Source: Stomorhina lunata
Lineage: Eukaryota; Arthropoda; Insecta; Diptera; Rhiniidae
Reading direction: 5' to 3'
Assembly: GCA_933228675.1 (NCBI GenBank)
Contig: OW121741.1
Coordinates: 52,929,186-52,993,185, forward strand
Length of the DNA stretch: 64,000 nt
Shown: positions 46,997 to 60,337 of the stretch, one piece after another
Position numbering within the stretch: the stretch's first letter is position 1
Layout of the letters: each line of letters starts with the position of its first letter
Position numbers and translations under genes: made by a program
Notes under the pieces: generated by a model
Told to the model about the DNA's origin: nothing
The model's database searches: none
The model's input: only the letters and a program-made list of their open reading frames with translations

Positions 46997-48069
46997 TTGT
47001 TACTCTACACTGCTCCAGAACGCGGAATATTGGTGACTATTTATTTGAACAATAATCGGTCGGTGACTTTGGCACAACGTGAATTTCGTCGCAGATTTCC
47101 TGGCCGTCCAACGCCTACTGGTGAAATACTGCGACGTTTAGCCGCTCGCCTCGAAGAGACTGGCACAACACGAGATGCTGCCAGACGTGGCAGAACCCGG
47201 AGTCACCGTTCTGTAGAGAATATTGCTGCTGTAACCGAGGATGTCATGGAAGCGCCGTCGACATCGACCAGACGACGTGCCACGCAAATGGGTATCAGTC
47301 GACGGTCTTTGCAGCGAATTTTGGTAAAAGATTTGAAGATGTTTCCGTACAAAGTCCAGACGGTGCATCAGCTGTTAGCTGCTGACCGCCAATCGCGTCT
47401 AACATACGCTCAAGCCATCCTTAATCACCACCAAGAGGAAGATGATTTTTCATCAAAAATAATCATGAGTGATGAGGCCCATTTCCATCTTAGCGGGACG
47501 AAGAGCCACTACACTCGCTCAAAGTCACTGTATGGTGTGCTGTTTTCGCTGGAGGAGTCATCGGACCTTTTTTCTTCGAAACGGTTATTGTGAATGGTGA
47601 GCGCTACAGAGCAATGATTAACGAGTTCCGTTTGCCGCAACTTGATGAATTGGGATTGGAAAACATGTTCCAACAGGACGGTGCAACGGCACACACTGCA
47701 CGTGCCACAACCGATATGCTGAAGGATGCATTTCCCGGGCGCCTAATCTTCCGTTTTGGCGATTTGCACTGGCCAGCAAGATCGCCTGATTTGACCGCTG
47801 CAGACTTCTTTTTGTGGGGCTTTTTGAAGTCGCGGGTTTATGTCAACAAGCCTCAGACTCTTGCAGCTCTTAAAGACAATATCCGTCAAGAATGTGAGGA
47901 ACTATCGCCGGAAGTTTTGGCCAAAGTGATGGAAAATGCCATAAAAAGGGCTCAAATGACAATCAACTGTGACGGCGCACAGTGGTTCAGAATCGTTTTT
48001 CATTGGCCAAAACTCTGTAACTTTTTAACTATTAAAGATTTAGTAGTTCTTTTTTTAATCAATAGATAA
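46997..48069 (+). pseudogene. M10: DD41D mariner transposase, frameshifted, full 3' end
   Basis: Pieces 46997-47593 and 47590-48069 (159 codons, with Asp242 and Asp284) are split by the shared 43-bp deletion. It has Gln97 and the undeleted KRAQMTINCDG ending. The full short spacer follows. Confidence 0.87.
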
Positions 48070-48512
48070 CATCTGTAGCTTTTTCAATTGTAAGTTTTAT
48101 TAAGATCGGTACAGTGGTTCTTAAGAAATTTAAGCTTGAAATTCAATTTTCGATTTTTTTCATCTTTATTTTGTTTCAAATCTGCCAACTCATTTTTGAC
48201 CCACTTCCTCTCAACCGATTTGGCTCAAATTTGGGCCACAAGTCGTCCTTGGATAATATTTTGTTATCCTTAGGGTGCCCCCTTTCTCGTTAAGGTATTT
48301 ACAGTATTTTTATTAGGGTGGCCCTAATTTTAATTTATGCTTAATAATACTTACATATTACCTAGTTTTTTTTTTAATAAAAGAATGTAACATAATTTTT
48401 CTTTAAATATATATTTATTTGTAGTCATAAATAGATTGTAGATAAATAAAATAATATTTAATATTGATATTTGTATACTTTATTGCACTCAAATGTTAAA
48501 TGCAAATTATAA
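48070..48512. repeat. short spacer of unit 10/11
   Basis: Full-length version like that of unit 1, with TTAGGGTGGCCCTAA intact. No gene seen. Confidence 0.7.
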
Positions 48513-50424
48513 TTATTGTTTATTTGGCTGGAATACTTCTTGTAAATATTTTATATTCTGCTCTGTATTACTGCTGTCCTGTAGCAGTGCTTTAACTTCG
48601 GCACTTAGGTCCGAAGGATTTACTTTCCATTGACTTCGAATGCTACAGATGAATGGATCTGATGTTGCTCCAATTGGTAATAAATGGTGCTTAATGACAT
48701 CTTCTCCATGATAAAGAACTTTGTGCACTGTTGCTGTCATATTTCTATAATTGTATTTGGATGTATATATCGCAACAGTTTCCTTGGCATAATCACCAAA
48801 TTTTTTAGCATTAATTTGTTCATTGCACGCAAGTACTTCAGTAATTGTTTTAAATCTTGAAATAAGATCTATATCAACACCTGTTATATCAGATGTAGTT
48901 TCGGGATCCAAAAAGAATTTTCTTGCAGTATTGCCATCGTTTGTTTTTCCTGATCCTTGTTTTGGTTGATCTATAATTAAGCCGTGTTTGAGAAATGCAT
49001 CTTGAACTTGTTTCTTTTTCAATTTTCTTTTCTCTTTGTTGGTGTCATTATTTCTTACTGATCCTGAAGATCCGAAGTCCAAATCATAGCTAATTTTCAG
49101 TATGTGTTCCATAAATCTTATTCTCGTATGTAGCGGTGATAATCCAAATTCAAATGCATCAATACTATCTAGTGACTTTGTAGGTTCTTGGTTTAACTGA
49201 CTTGATGTTGCTTTACATATAATACAGCTGGATGAAGCTTTTGTATCAGTCAAAGCCTGGGCAGTTTTTCCGTCTATCATTGAAAGTATTAATTGATAAT
49301 TAAATTTAATAGTATGTTCATCTATCTCTAACTCTAATGGCTTTAGTGTTGAAATTTGAGCTCTGATGTCACTTATTTCATTCTTAATGGTATCATGAGT
49401 TTCCTTTTTAAATTCAAATTTTATTGGTCTGCAGTACTTCGTGGACGATGGAGTATGATTTTTCCAAATAAAATTTGTTTGCATTGTGTTGGACGAAGGT
49501 TCCGAGTCTTCTAAGTTTTTTATTAATCGCAATGGCACAAATGACACCATGAACATATCTGTGTCAGAAATATCTTCACATAAAAATTGTTTATATTGTT
49601 TTTGTCCTGAAGATCCATCGCATCCCCATTTACAAAAAAAAGTTAAATTGCAGTTTCCATGTTTTTTTAAATCACTTCCTTTAAGTGATTGCAGCAAACT
49701 TTCAGCTGTATGATCAATTAGAGCTTGCAGTTGTACCTGTGCAGAAATTGGTGTGATTTTCCTTTGGAGGATAGCACTCCTTTTTAGCTGCAATTATGTG
49801 ATGATATGACGGGTATAAATTTAAGCCTTTTTCGATCGCACGCAATCTGAGTTGAGTATACTGGTGTTTTGTTAGCTTTAAATCCAGAAATAATGCAAGT
49901 GCTTCCTCGTTTGTAAACTGTTTTTCCTCGTTTGGTGTTGGAATGCTTTTAAGAGCCCGTTTTGTTCTCACCGGACTAGCAGAAAGGACTTTCTGAATGA
50001 TATCTACTTTCGCTAATTGTTTTTCTGATCGAAGTTTATGCAGAAAACTATCTTTAATGTTTTCACATCCGATTTCTTAATTTAAATTCTTCAGTTTTCG
50101 TCTCTTAGATCCATCGCTACAGTTATCTAACGGTTTTTGTGGTCTTCCACAACTCCCATCATTTGTTGTTTCTGAAATGATCTGGATACGGAGTTCACCT
50201 TCTAACCAATTCGCAAAGCGCTTGTAAAATTTACGTTTACTAAAGTCAACTTCCTTGTAGTATCTATTCAATGTTTTGACGAAATTAGATACTTTGTTTT
50301 TTATTTCCAGTTGTGTTTCAATGTAGATACTATTTATATTCAGTTTTGTTTGAATATGGCTTAGAACACCATCTTTATTTTTAAAATATTCTTCGGCCAA
50401 TTCTTTATAGCTGAAAGTCTCCAT
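48513..50424 (-). pseudogene. T11: Transib/RAG1-like transposase, 8-bp deletion
   Basis: An 8-bp deletion near 49760 (TTTTCATAGATTCCTTTGG reduced to TTTTCCTTTGG, with TTC at both edges) splits the core into 48513-49793 and 49714-49971. The family TAA is at 50077-50079. Markers: Phe in LTFFCKW, and Gly in CSDGSKRRK of the N-terminal piece. The catalytic-Glu segment is absent. Confidence 0.87.
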
Positions 50425-51949
50425 ATTTTAATTTAGCCGAAAATAATGTACTTTTAAAGAGCTTTGAAATAAAACTTCCAAATATTTATCAACCTTTTTA
50501 AATCGAATACTTGTTCGAAACTAACATTTATTTCCAAATTATTGTCCTTATATCATGCTTTGATATTATTATACTCTACCTAGGTAGCTGTCCATAAAAT
50601 CAAATGGAAAATTGTACCTGTTAAAATTCATCCTGTATTTCATTGAAAGATATTTTAAAAATTTTTTCATGGAATTTTTAAAATGCAGTGAATAAATTTA
50701 GGAAGTTTTATTTAATGTCATAAAAGACCAATTATAATAATTTTTAAGTATAAAAAAACCCTTTAACGCTGATGAGTAACAGGCTAGGTAACATTTCTTA
50801 AAAAAAATGGAAAATTTTAACTGTTAAAATTTATTCTGTACTTTACTGAAATACATTTTAAAGGTTTTTTCCCTATAATTTTTAGCAGGTAATTGAAATA
50901 TCTGTGCAAAATGAAAAATTTTCAAAATTCTTTGAAAAATTCCTTAAAAAATTCAGGGAAGTTTTTTTTAAGATACCAACCATTTGAATAAAAATTTAAA
51001 CCACTAATAACTTTCCTCTTATTGAAATAACTATCTGCAATTTGTATTTATGACAGTGAATGATTTCTAAAATAAATTTTCTAGTAATTTTGATAGAATT
51101 TTGCTTGTAAAAATGTTGAGTATTTTCATTAAAATAAAAAAAGTGTTCTACGGGCGGGTCCGGGCGGTTGCAAAAGTATATATAGGCTTAAAGGGAACAC
51201 TCTTGGCTTTCTTTGGGTGGTTTCGATTTTTGTTTCCATTTGTTTCTTTAAAAGTTATACACTACTTGAAATTTTATGAGTATATGGTGATTTTAAATTT
51301 TTTACATAACACCTTAACTACAAATTATACAGGGTGCAAATACCATTTGTTAAAACCAACAGTCCACCCAACATAACAAAAAAAAAAAACCGCAGCCCAT
51401 TAGCATTAATAGTTTTCAAGAAATCGTAATTAATATGAGATCAAAAATTAAAATTTTTCTTTCATTTCTAAATTAACCAAAATTCCTTGTCTTTAGCAGC
51501 ATGCCACGCCCACTACAGCGAATATTCTTTAAAAATCGCAAAAATTTTCAATAAAACCAAATCCAAAAAATTTATAACCGAATCATATTTTCAATAACTT
51601 ACCTTATTTTAAAACAAGTAAGAGTGGTATATTCGGCTATGCCGAATCTTGGATACCCTTCACCAATGGTGTTCCAAAAGTAAAGTACAACATCGTAAGA
51701 ATATATTGATAATTATATATTTTCTGTTTACTGACTTAGTTGAGCCCCACACAAATGCTTCATATGTATATTTATTTTCTTTTGTTCATACTAAATGTAA
51801 TTGCTAGCAATATTTGGTTATACTAGTAAAAGGTGGCGCAAAAGTAATCCTCCTATCAGAAAATGCTCTAAATTTTGCGATTGGCCCCTAATGTCAATTC
51901 TGTTTTGACATTTGTGTAGTAAACACTTGCAAAATACATGTAATAAACA
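50425..51949. repeat. long spacer of unit 11
   Basis: Single-copy layout with the 2-bp deletion GGGTGCAAATACC, the AAATCCAAAA variant, GCTAGC and GGTGGCGC. No gene seen. Confidence 0.78.
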
Positions 51950-53022
51950 TTGTTACTCTACACTGCTCCAGAACGCGGAATATTGGTGACTATTTATTTG
52001 AACAATAATCGGTCGGTGACTTTGGCACAACGTGAATTTCGTCGCAGATTTCCTGGCCGTCCAACGCCTACTGGTGAAATACTGCGACGTTTAGCCGCTC
52101 GCCTCGAAGAGACTGGCACAACACGAGATGCTGCCAGACGTGGCAGAACCCGGAGTCACCGTTCTGTAGAGAATATTGCTGCTGTAACCGAGGATGTCAT
52201 GGAAGCGCCGTCGACATCGACCAGACGACGTGCCACGCAAATGGGTATCAGTCGACGGTCTTTGCAGCGAATTTTGGTAAAAGATTTGAAGATGTTTCCG
52301 TACAAAGTCCAGACGGTGCATCAGCTGTTAGCTGCTGACCGCCAATCGCGTCTAACATACGCTCAAGCCATCCTTAATCACCACCAAGAGGAAGATGATT
52401 TTTCATCAAAAATAATCATGAGTGATGAGGCCCATTTCCATCTTAGCGGGACGAAGAGCCACTACACTCGCTCAAAGTCACTGTATGGTGTGCTGTTTTC
52501 GCTGGAGGAGTCATCGGACCTTTTTTCTTCGAAACGGTTATTGTGAATGGTGAGCGCTACAGAGCAATGATTAACGAGTTCCGTTTGCCGCAACTTGATG
52601 AATTGGGATTGGAAAACATGTTCCAACAGGACGGTGCAACGGCACACACTGCACGTGCCACAACCGATATGCTGAAGGATGCATTTCCCGGGCGCCTAAT
52701 CTTCCGTTTTGGCGATTTGCACTGGCCAGCAAGATCGCCTGATTTGACCGCTGCAGACTTCTTTTTGTGGGGCTTTTTGAAGTCGCGGGTTTATGTCAAC
52801 AAGCCTCAGACTCTTGCAGCTCTTAAAGACAATATCCGTCAAGAATGTGAGGAACTATCGCCGGAAGTTTTGGCCAAAGTGATGGAAAATGCCATAAAAA
52901 GGGCTCAAATGACAATCAACTGTGACGGCGCACAGTGGTTCAGAATCGTTTTTCATTGGCCAAAACTCTGTAACTTTTTAACTATTAAAGATTTAGTAGT
53001 TCTTTTTTTAATCAATAGATAA
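51950..53022 (+). pseudogene. M11: DD41D mariner transposase, frameshifted
   Basis: Pieces 51950-52546 and 52543-53022 have the same translation as M10: 43-bp deletion, Gln97, Thr67, KRAQMTINCDG ending. Confidence 0.87.
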
Positions 53023-53465
53023 CATCTGTAGCTTTTTCAATTGTAAGTTTTATTAAGATCGGTACAGTGGTTCTTAAGAAATTTAAGCTTGAAATTCAAT
53101 TTTCGATTTTTTTCATCTTTATTTTGTTTCAAATCTGCCAACTCATTTTTGACCCACTTCCTCTCAACCGATTTGGCTCAAATTTGGGCCACAAGTCGTC
53201 CTTGGATAATATTTTGTTATCCTTAGGGTGCCCCCTTTCTCGTTAAGGTATTTACAGTATTTTTATTAGGGTGGCCCTAATTTTAATTTATGCTTAATAA
53301 TACTTACATATTACCTAGTTTTTTTTTTAATAAAAGAATGTAACATAATTTTTCTTTAAATATATATTTATTTGTAGTCATAAATAGATTGTAGATAAAT
53401 AAAATAATATTTAATATTGATATTTGTATACTTTATTGCACTCAAATGTTAAATGCAAATTATAA
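53023..53465. repeat. short spacer of unit 11/12
   Basis: Full-length version, indistinguishable by eye from that of unit 10/11. No gene seen. Confidence 0.7.
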
Positions 53466-55377
53466 TTATTGTTTATTTGGCTGGAATACTTCTTGTAAAT
53501 ATTTTATATTCTGCTCTGTATTACTGCTGTCCTGTAGCAGTGCTTTAACTTCGGCACTTAGGTCCGAAGGATTTACTTTCCATTGACTTCGAATGCTACA
53601 GATGAATGGATCTGATGTTGCTCCAATTGGTAATAAATGGTGCTTAATGACATCTTCTCCATGATAAAGAACTTTGTGCACTGTTGCTGTCATATTTCTA
53701 TAATTGTATTTGGATGTATATATCGCAACAGTTTCCTTGGCATAATCACCAAATTTTTTAGCATTAATTTGTTCATTGCACGCAAGTACTTCAGTAATTG
53801 TTTTAAATCTTGAAATAAGATCTATATCAACACCTGTTATATCAGATGTAGTTTCGGGATCCAAAAAGAATTTTCTTGCAGTATTGCCATCGTTTGTTTT
53901 TCCTGATCCTTGTTTTGGTTGATCTATAATTAAGCCGTGTTTGAGAAATGCATCTTGAACTTGTTTCTTTTTCAATTTTCTTTTCTCTTTGTTGGTGTCA
54001 TTATTTCTTACTGATCCTGAAGATCCGAAGTCCAAATCATAGCTAATTTTCAGTATGTGTTCCATAAATCTTATTCTCGTATGTAGCGGTGATAATCCAA
54101 ATTCAAATGCATCAATACTATCTAGTGACTTTGTAGGTTCTTGGTTTAACTGACTTGATGTTGCTTTACATATAATACAGCTGGATGAAGCTTTTGTATC
54201 AGTCAAAGCCTGGGCAGTTTTTCCGTCTATCATTGAAAGTATTAATTGATAATTAAATTTAATAGTATGTTCATCTATCTCTAACTCTAATGGCTTTAGT
54301 GTTGAAATTTGAGCTCTGATGTCACTTATTTCATTCTTAATGGTATCATGAGTTTCCTTTTTAAATTCAAATTTTATTGGTCTGCAGTACTTCGTGGACG
54401 ATGGAGTATGATTTTTCCAAATAAAATTTGTTTGCATTGTGTTGGACGAAGGTTCCGAGTCTTCTAAGTTTTTTATTAATCGCAATGGCACAAATGACAC
54501 CATGAACATATCTGTGTCAGAAATATCTTCACATAAAAATTGTTTATATTGTTTTTGTCCTGAAGATCCATCGCATCCCCATTTACAAAAAAAAGTTAAA
54601 TTGCAGTTTCCATGTTTTTTTAAATCACTTCCTTTAAGTGATTGCAGCAAACTTTCAGCTGTATGATCAATTAGAGCTTGCAGTTGTACCTGTGCAGAAA
54701 TTGGTGTGATTTTCCTTTGGAGGATAGCACTCCTTTTTAGCTGCAATTATGTGATGATATGACGGGTATAAATTTAAGCCTTTTTCGATCGCACGCAATC
54801 TGAGTTGAGTATACTGGTGTTTTGTTAGCTTTAAATCCAGAAATAATGCAAGTGCTTCCTCGTTTGTAAACTGTTTTTCCTCGTTTGGTGTTGGAATGCT
54901 TTTAAGAGCCCGTTTTGTTCTCACCGGACTAGCAGAAAGGACTTTCTGAATGATATCTACTTTCGCTAATTGTTTTTCTGATCGAAGTTTATGCAGAAAA
55001 CTATCTTTAATGTTTTCACATCCGATTTCTTAATTTAAATTCTTCAGTTTTCGTCTCTTAGATCCATCGCTACAGTTATCTAACGGTTTTTGTGGTCTTC
55101 CACAACTCCCATCATTTGTTGTTTCTGAAATGATCTGGATACGGAGTTCACCTTCTAACCAATTCGCAAAGCGCTTGTAAAATTTACGTTTACTAAAGTC
55201 AACTTCCTTGTAGTATCTATTCAATGTTTTGACGAAATTAGATACTTTGTTTTTTATTTCCAGTTGTGTTTCAATGTAGATACTATTTATATTCAGTTTT
55301 GTTTGAATATGGCTTAGAACACCATCTTTATTTTTAAAATATTCTTCGGCCAATTCTTTATAGCTGAAAGTCTCCAT
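53466..55377 (-). pseudogene. T12: Transib/RAG1-like transposase, copy of T11
   Basis: Same 8-bp deletion (near 54713), same split (53466-54746 and 54667-54924), same Gly marker in the N-terminal piece and the family TAA at 55030-55032. I find no difference from T11 in the translated pieces. Confidence 0.87.
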
Positions 55378-56901
55378 ATTTTAATTTAGCCGAAAATAAT
55401 GTACTTTTAAAGAGCTTTGAAATAAAACTTCCAAATATTTATCAACCTTTTTAAATCGAATACTTGTTCGAAACTAACATTTATTTCCAAATTATTGTCC
55501 TTATATCATGCTTTGATATTATTATACTCTACCTAGGTAGCTGTCCATAAAATCAAATGGAAAATTGTACCTGTTAAAATTCATCCTGTATTTCATTGAA
55601 AGATATTTTAAAAATTTTTTCATGGAATTTTTAAAATGCAGTGAATAAATTTAGGAAGTTTTATTTAATGTCATAAAAGACCAATTATAATAATTTTTAA
55701 GTATAAAAAAACCCTTTAACGCTGATGAGTAACAGGCTAGGTAACATTTCTTAAAAAAAATGGAAAATTTTAACTGTTAAAATTTATTCTGTACTTTACT
55801 GAAATACATTTTAAAGGTTTTTTCCCTATAATTTTTAGCAGGTAATTGAAATATCTGTGCAAAATGAAAAATTTTCAAAATTCTTTGAAAAATTCCTTAA
55901 AAAATTCAGGGAAGTTTTTTTTAAGATACCAACCATTTGAATAAAAATTTAAACCACTAATAACTTTCCTCTTATTGAAATAACTATCTGCAATTTGTAT
56001 TTATGACAGTGAATGATTTCTAAAATAAATTTTCTAGTAATTTTGATAGAATTTTGCTTGTAAAAATGTTGAGTATTTTCATTAAAATAAAAAAAGTGTT
56101 CTACGGGCGGGTCCGGGCGGTTGCAAAAGTATATATAGGCTTAAAGGGAACACTCTTGGCTTTCTTTGGGTGGTTTCGATTTTTGTTTCCATTTGTTTCT
56201 TTAAAAGTTATACACTACTTGAAATTTTATGAGTATATGGTGATTTTAAATTTTTTACATAACACCTTAACTACAAATTATACAGGGTGCAAATACCATT
56301 TGTTAAAACCAACAGTCCACCCAACATAACAAAAAAAAAAACCGCAGCCCATTAGCATTAATAGTTTTCAAGAAATCGTAATTAATATGAGATCAAAAAT
56401 TAAAATTTTTCTTTCATTTCTAAATTAACCAAAATTCCTTGTCTTTAGCAGCATGCCACGCCCACTACAGCGAATATTCTTTAAAAATCGCAAAAATTTT
56501 CAATAAAACCAAATCCAAAAAATTTATAACCGAATCATATTTTCAATAACTTACCTTATTTTAAAACAAGTAAGAGTGGTATATTCGGCTATGCCGAATC
56601 TTGGATACCCTTCACCAATGGTGTTCCAAAAGTAAAGTACAACATCGTAAGAATATATTGATAATTATATATTTTCTGTTTACTGACTTAGTTGAGCCCC
56701 ACACAAATGCTTCATATGTATATTTATTTTCTTTTGTTCATACTAAATGTAATTGCTAGCAATATTTGGTTATACTAGTAAAAGGTGGCGCAAAAGTAAT
56801 CCTCCTATCAGAAAATGCTCTAAATTTTGCGATTGGCCCCTAATGTCAATTCTGTTTTGACATTTGTGTAGTAAACACTTGCAAAATACATGTAATAAAC
56901 A
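55378..56901. repeat. long spacer of unit 12
   Basis: Like unit 11. The only difference I noticed is an A-run one base shorter near 56331. No gene seen. Confidence 0.78.
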
Positions 56902-57974
56902 TTGTTACTCTACACTGCTCCAGAACGCGGAATATTGGTGACTATTTATTTGAACAATAATCGGTCGGTGACTTTGGCACAACGTGAATTTCGTCGCAGA
57001 TTTCCTGGCCGTCCAACGCCTACTGGTGAAATACTGCGACGTTTAGCCGCTCGCCTCGAAGAGACTGGCACAACACGAGATGCTGCCAGACGTGGCAGAA
57101 CCCGGAGTCACCGTTCTGTAGAGAATATTGCTGCTGTAACCGAGGATGTCATGGAAGCGCCGTCGACATCGACCAGACGACGTGCCACGCAAATGGGTAT
57201 CAGTCGACGGTCTTTGCAGCGAATTTTGGTAAAAGATTTGAAGATGTTTCCGTACAAAGTCCAGACGGTGCATCAGCTGTTAGCTGCTGACCGCCAATCG
57301 CGTCTAACATACGCTCAAGCCATCCTTAATCACCACCAAGAGGAAGATGATTTTTCATCAAAAATAATCATGAGTGATGAGGCCCATTTCCATCTTAGCG
57401 GGACGAAGAGCCACTACACTCGCTCAAAGTCACTGTATGGTGTGCTGTTTTCGCTGGAGGAGTCATCGGACCTTTTTTCTTCGAAACGGTTATTGTGAAT
57501 GGTGAGCGCTACAGAGCAATGATTAACGAGTTCCGTTTGCCGCAACTTGATGAATTGGGATTGGAAAACATGTTCCAACAGGACGGTGCAACGGCACACA
57601 CTGCACGTGCCACAACCGATATGCTGAAGGATGCATTTCCCGGGCGCCTAATCTTCCGTTTTGGCGATTTGCACTGGCCAGCAAGATCGCCTGATTTGAC
57701 CGCTGCAGACTTCTTTTTGTGGGGCTTTTTGAAGTCGCGGGTTTATGTCAACAAGCCTCAGACTCTTGCAGCTCTTAAAGACAATATCCGTCAAGAATGT
57801 GAGGAACTATCGCCGGAAGTTTTGGCCAAAGTGATGGAAAATGCCATAAAAAGGGCTCAAATGACAATCAACTGTGACGGCGCACAGTGGTTCAGAATCG
57901 TTTTTCATTGGCCAAAACTCTGTAACTTTTTAACTATTAAAGATTTAGTAGTTCTTTTTTTAATCAATAGATAA
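56902..57974 (+). pseudogene. M12: DD41D mariner transposase, copy of M11
   Basis: Pieces 56902-57498 and 57495-57974 translate exactly as in M11. The 4952-bp step from M11 and the shared indels mark units 11 and 12 as the youngest duplication in the window. Confidence 0.87.
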
Positions 57975-58417
57975 CATCTGTAGCTTTTTCAATTGTAAGT
58001 TTTATTAAGATCGGTACAGTGGTTCTTAAGAAATTTAAGCTTGAAATTCAATTTTCGATTTTTTTCATCTTTATTTTGTTTCAAATCTGCCAACTCATTT
58101 TTGACCCACTTCCTCTCAACCGATTTGGCTCAAATTTGGGCCACAAGTCGTCCTTGGATAATATTTTGTTATCCTTAGGGTGCCCCCTTTCTCGTTAAGG
58201 TATTTACAGTATTTTTATTAGGGTGGCCCTAATTTTAATTTATGCTTAATAATACTTACATATTACCTAGTTTTTTTTTTAATAAAAGAATGTAACATAA
58301 TTTTTCTTTAAATATATATTTATTTGTAGTCATAAATAGATTGTAGATAAATAAAATAATATTTAATATTGATATTTGTATACTTTATTGCACTCAAATG
58401 TTAAATGCAAATTATAA
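57975..58417. repeat. short spacer of unit 12/13
   Basis: Full-length version as after M10 and M11. No gene seen. Confidence 0.7.
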
Positions 58418-60337
58418 TTATTGTTTATTTGGCTGGAATACTTCTTGTAAATATTTTATATTCTGCTCTGTATTACTGCTGTCCTGTAGCAGTGCTTTAA
58501 CTTCGGCACTTAGGTCCGAAGGATTTACTTTCCATTGACTTCGAATGCTACAGATGAATGGATCTGATGTTGCTCCAATTGGTAATAAATGGTGCTTAAT
58601 GACATCTTCTCCATGATAAAGAACTTTGTGCACTGTTGCTGTCATATTTCTATAATTGTATTTGGATGTATATATCGCAACAGTTTCCTTGGCATAATCA
58701 CCAAATTTTTTAGCATTAATTTGTTCATTGCACGCAAGTACTTCAGTAATTGTTTTAAATCTTGAAATAAGATCTATATCAACACCTGTTATATCAGATG
58801 TAGTTTCGGGATCCAAAAAGAATTTTCTTGCAGTATTGCCATCGTTTGTTTTTCCTGATCCTTGTTTTGGTTGATCTATAATTAAGCCGTGTTTGAGAAA
58901 TGCATCTTGAACTTGTTTCTTTTTCAATTTTCTTTTCTCTTTGTTGGTGTCATTATTTCTTACTGATCCTGAAGATCCGAAGTCCAAATCATAGCTAATT
59001 TTCAGTATGTGTTCCATAAATCTTATTCTCGTATGTAGCGGTGATAATCCAAATTCAAATGCATCAATACTATCTAGTGACTTTGTAGGTTCTTGGTTTA
59101 ACTGACTTGATGTTGCTTTACATATAATACAGCTGGATGAAGCTTTTGTATCAGTCAAAGCCTGGGCAGTTTTTCCGTCTATCATTGAAAGTATTAATTG
59201 ATAATTAAATTTAATAGTATGTTCATCTATCTCTAACTCTAATGGCTTTAGTGTTGAAATTTGAGCTCTGATGTCACTTATTTCATTCTTAATGGTATCA
59301 TGAGTTTCCTTTTTAAATTCAAATTTTATTGGTCTGCAGTACTTCGTGGACGATGGAGTATGATTTTTCCAAATAAAATTTGTTTGCATTGTGTTGGACG
59401 AAGGTTCCGAGTCTTCTAAGTTTTTTATTAATCGCAATGGCACAAATGACACCATGAACATATCTGTGTCAGAAATATCTTCACATAAAAATTGTTTATA
59501 TTGTTTTTGTCCTGAAGATCCATCGCATCCCCATTTACAAAAAAAAGTTAAATTGCAGTTTCCATGTTTTTTTAAATCACTTCCTTTAAGTGATTGCAGC
59601 AAACTTTCAGCTGTATGATCAATTAGAGCTTGCAGTTGTACCTGTGCAGAAATTGGTGTGATTTTCATAGATTCCTTTGGAGGATAGCACTCCTTTTTAG
59701 CTGCAATTATGTGATGATATGACGGGTATAAATTTAAGCCTTTTTCGATCGCACGCAATCTGAGTTGAGTATACTGGTGTTTTGTTAGCTTTAAATCCAG
59801 AAATAATGCAAGTGCTTCCTCGTTTGTAAACTGTTTTTCCTCGTTTGGTGTTGGAATGCTTTTAAGAGCCCGTTTTGTTCTCACCGGACTAGCAGAAAGG
59901 ACTTTCTGAATGATATCTACTTTCGCTAATTGTTTTTCTGATCGAAGTTTATGCAGAAAACTATCTTTAATGTTTTCACATCCGATTTCTTAATTTAAAT
60001 TCTTCAGTTTTCGTCTCTTAGATCCATCGCTACAGTTATCTAACGGTTTTTGTGGTCTTCCACAACTCCCATCATTTGTTGTTTCTGAAATGATCTGGAT
60101 ACGGAGTTCACCTTCTAACCAATTCGCAAAGCGCTTGTAAAATTTACGTTTACTAAAGTCAACTTCCTTGTAGTATCTATTCAATGTTTTGACGAAATTA
60201 GATACTTTGTTTTTTATTTCCAGTTGTGTTTCAATGTAGATACTATTTATATTCAGTTTTGTTTGAATATGGCTTAGAACACCATCTTTATTTTTAAAAT
60301 ATTCTTCGGCCAATTCTTTATAGCTGAAAGTCTCCAT
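58418..60337 (-). pseudogene. T13: Transib/RAG1-like transposase, core open
   Basis: Has the Phe and Gly markers of T11 and T12 but not their 8-bp deletion, so the 488-codon core (58418-59884) is open. It therefore represents the state before that deletion. The family TAA is at 59990-59992. The catalytic-Glu segment is absent. Confidence 0.88.
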
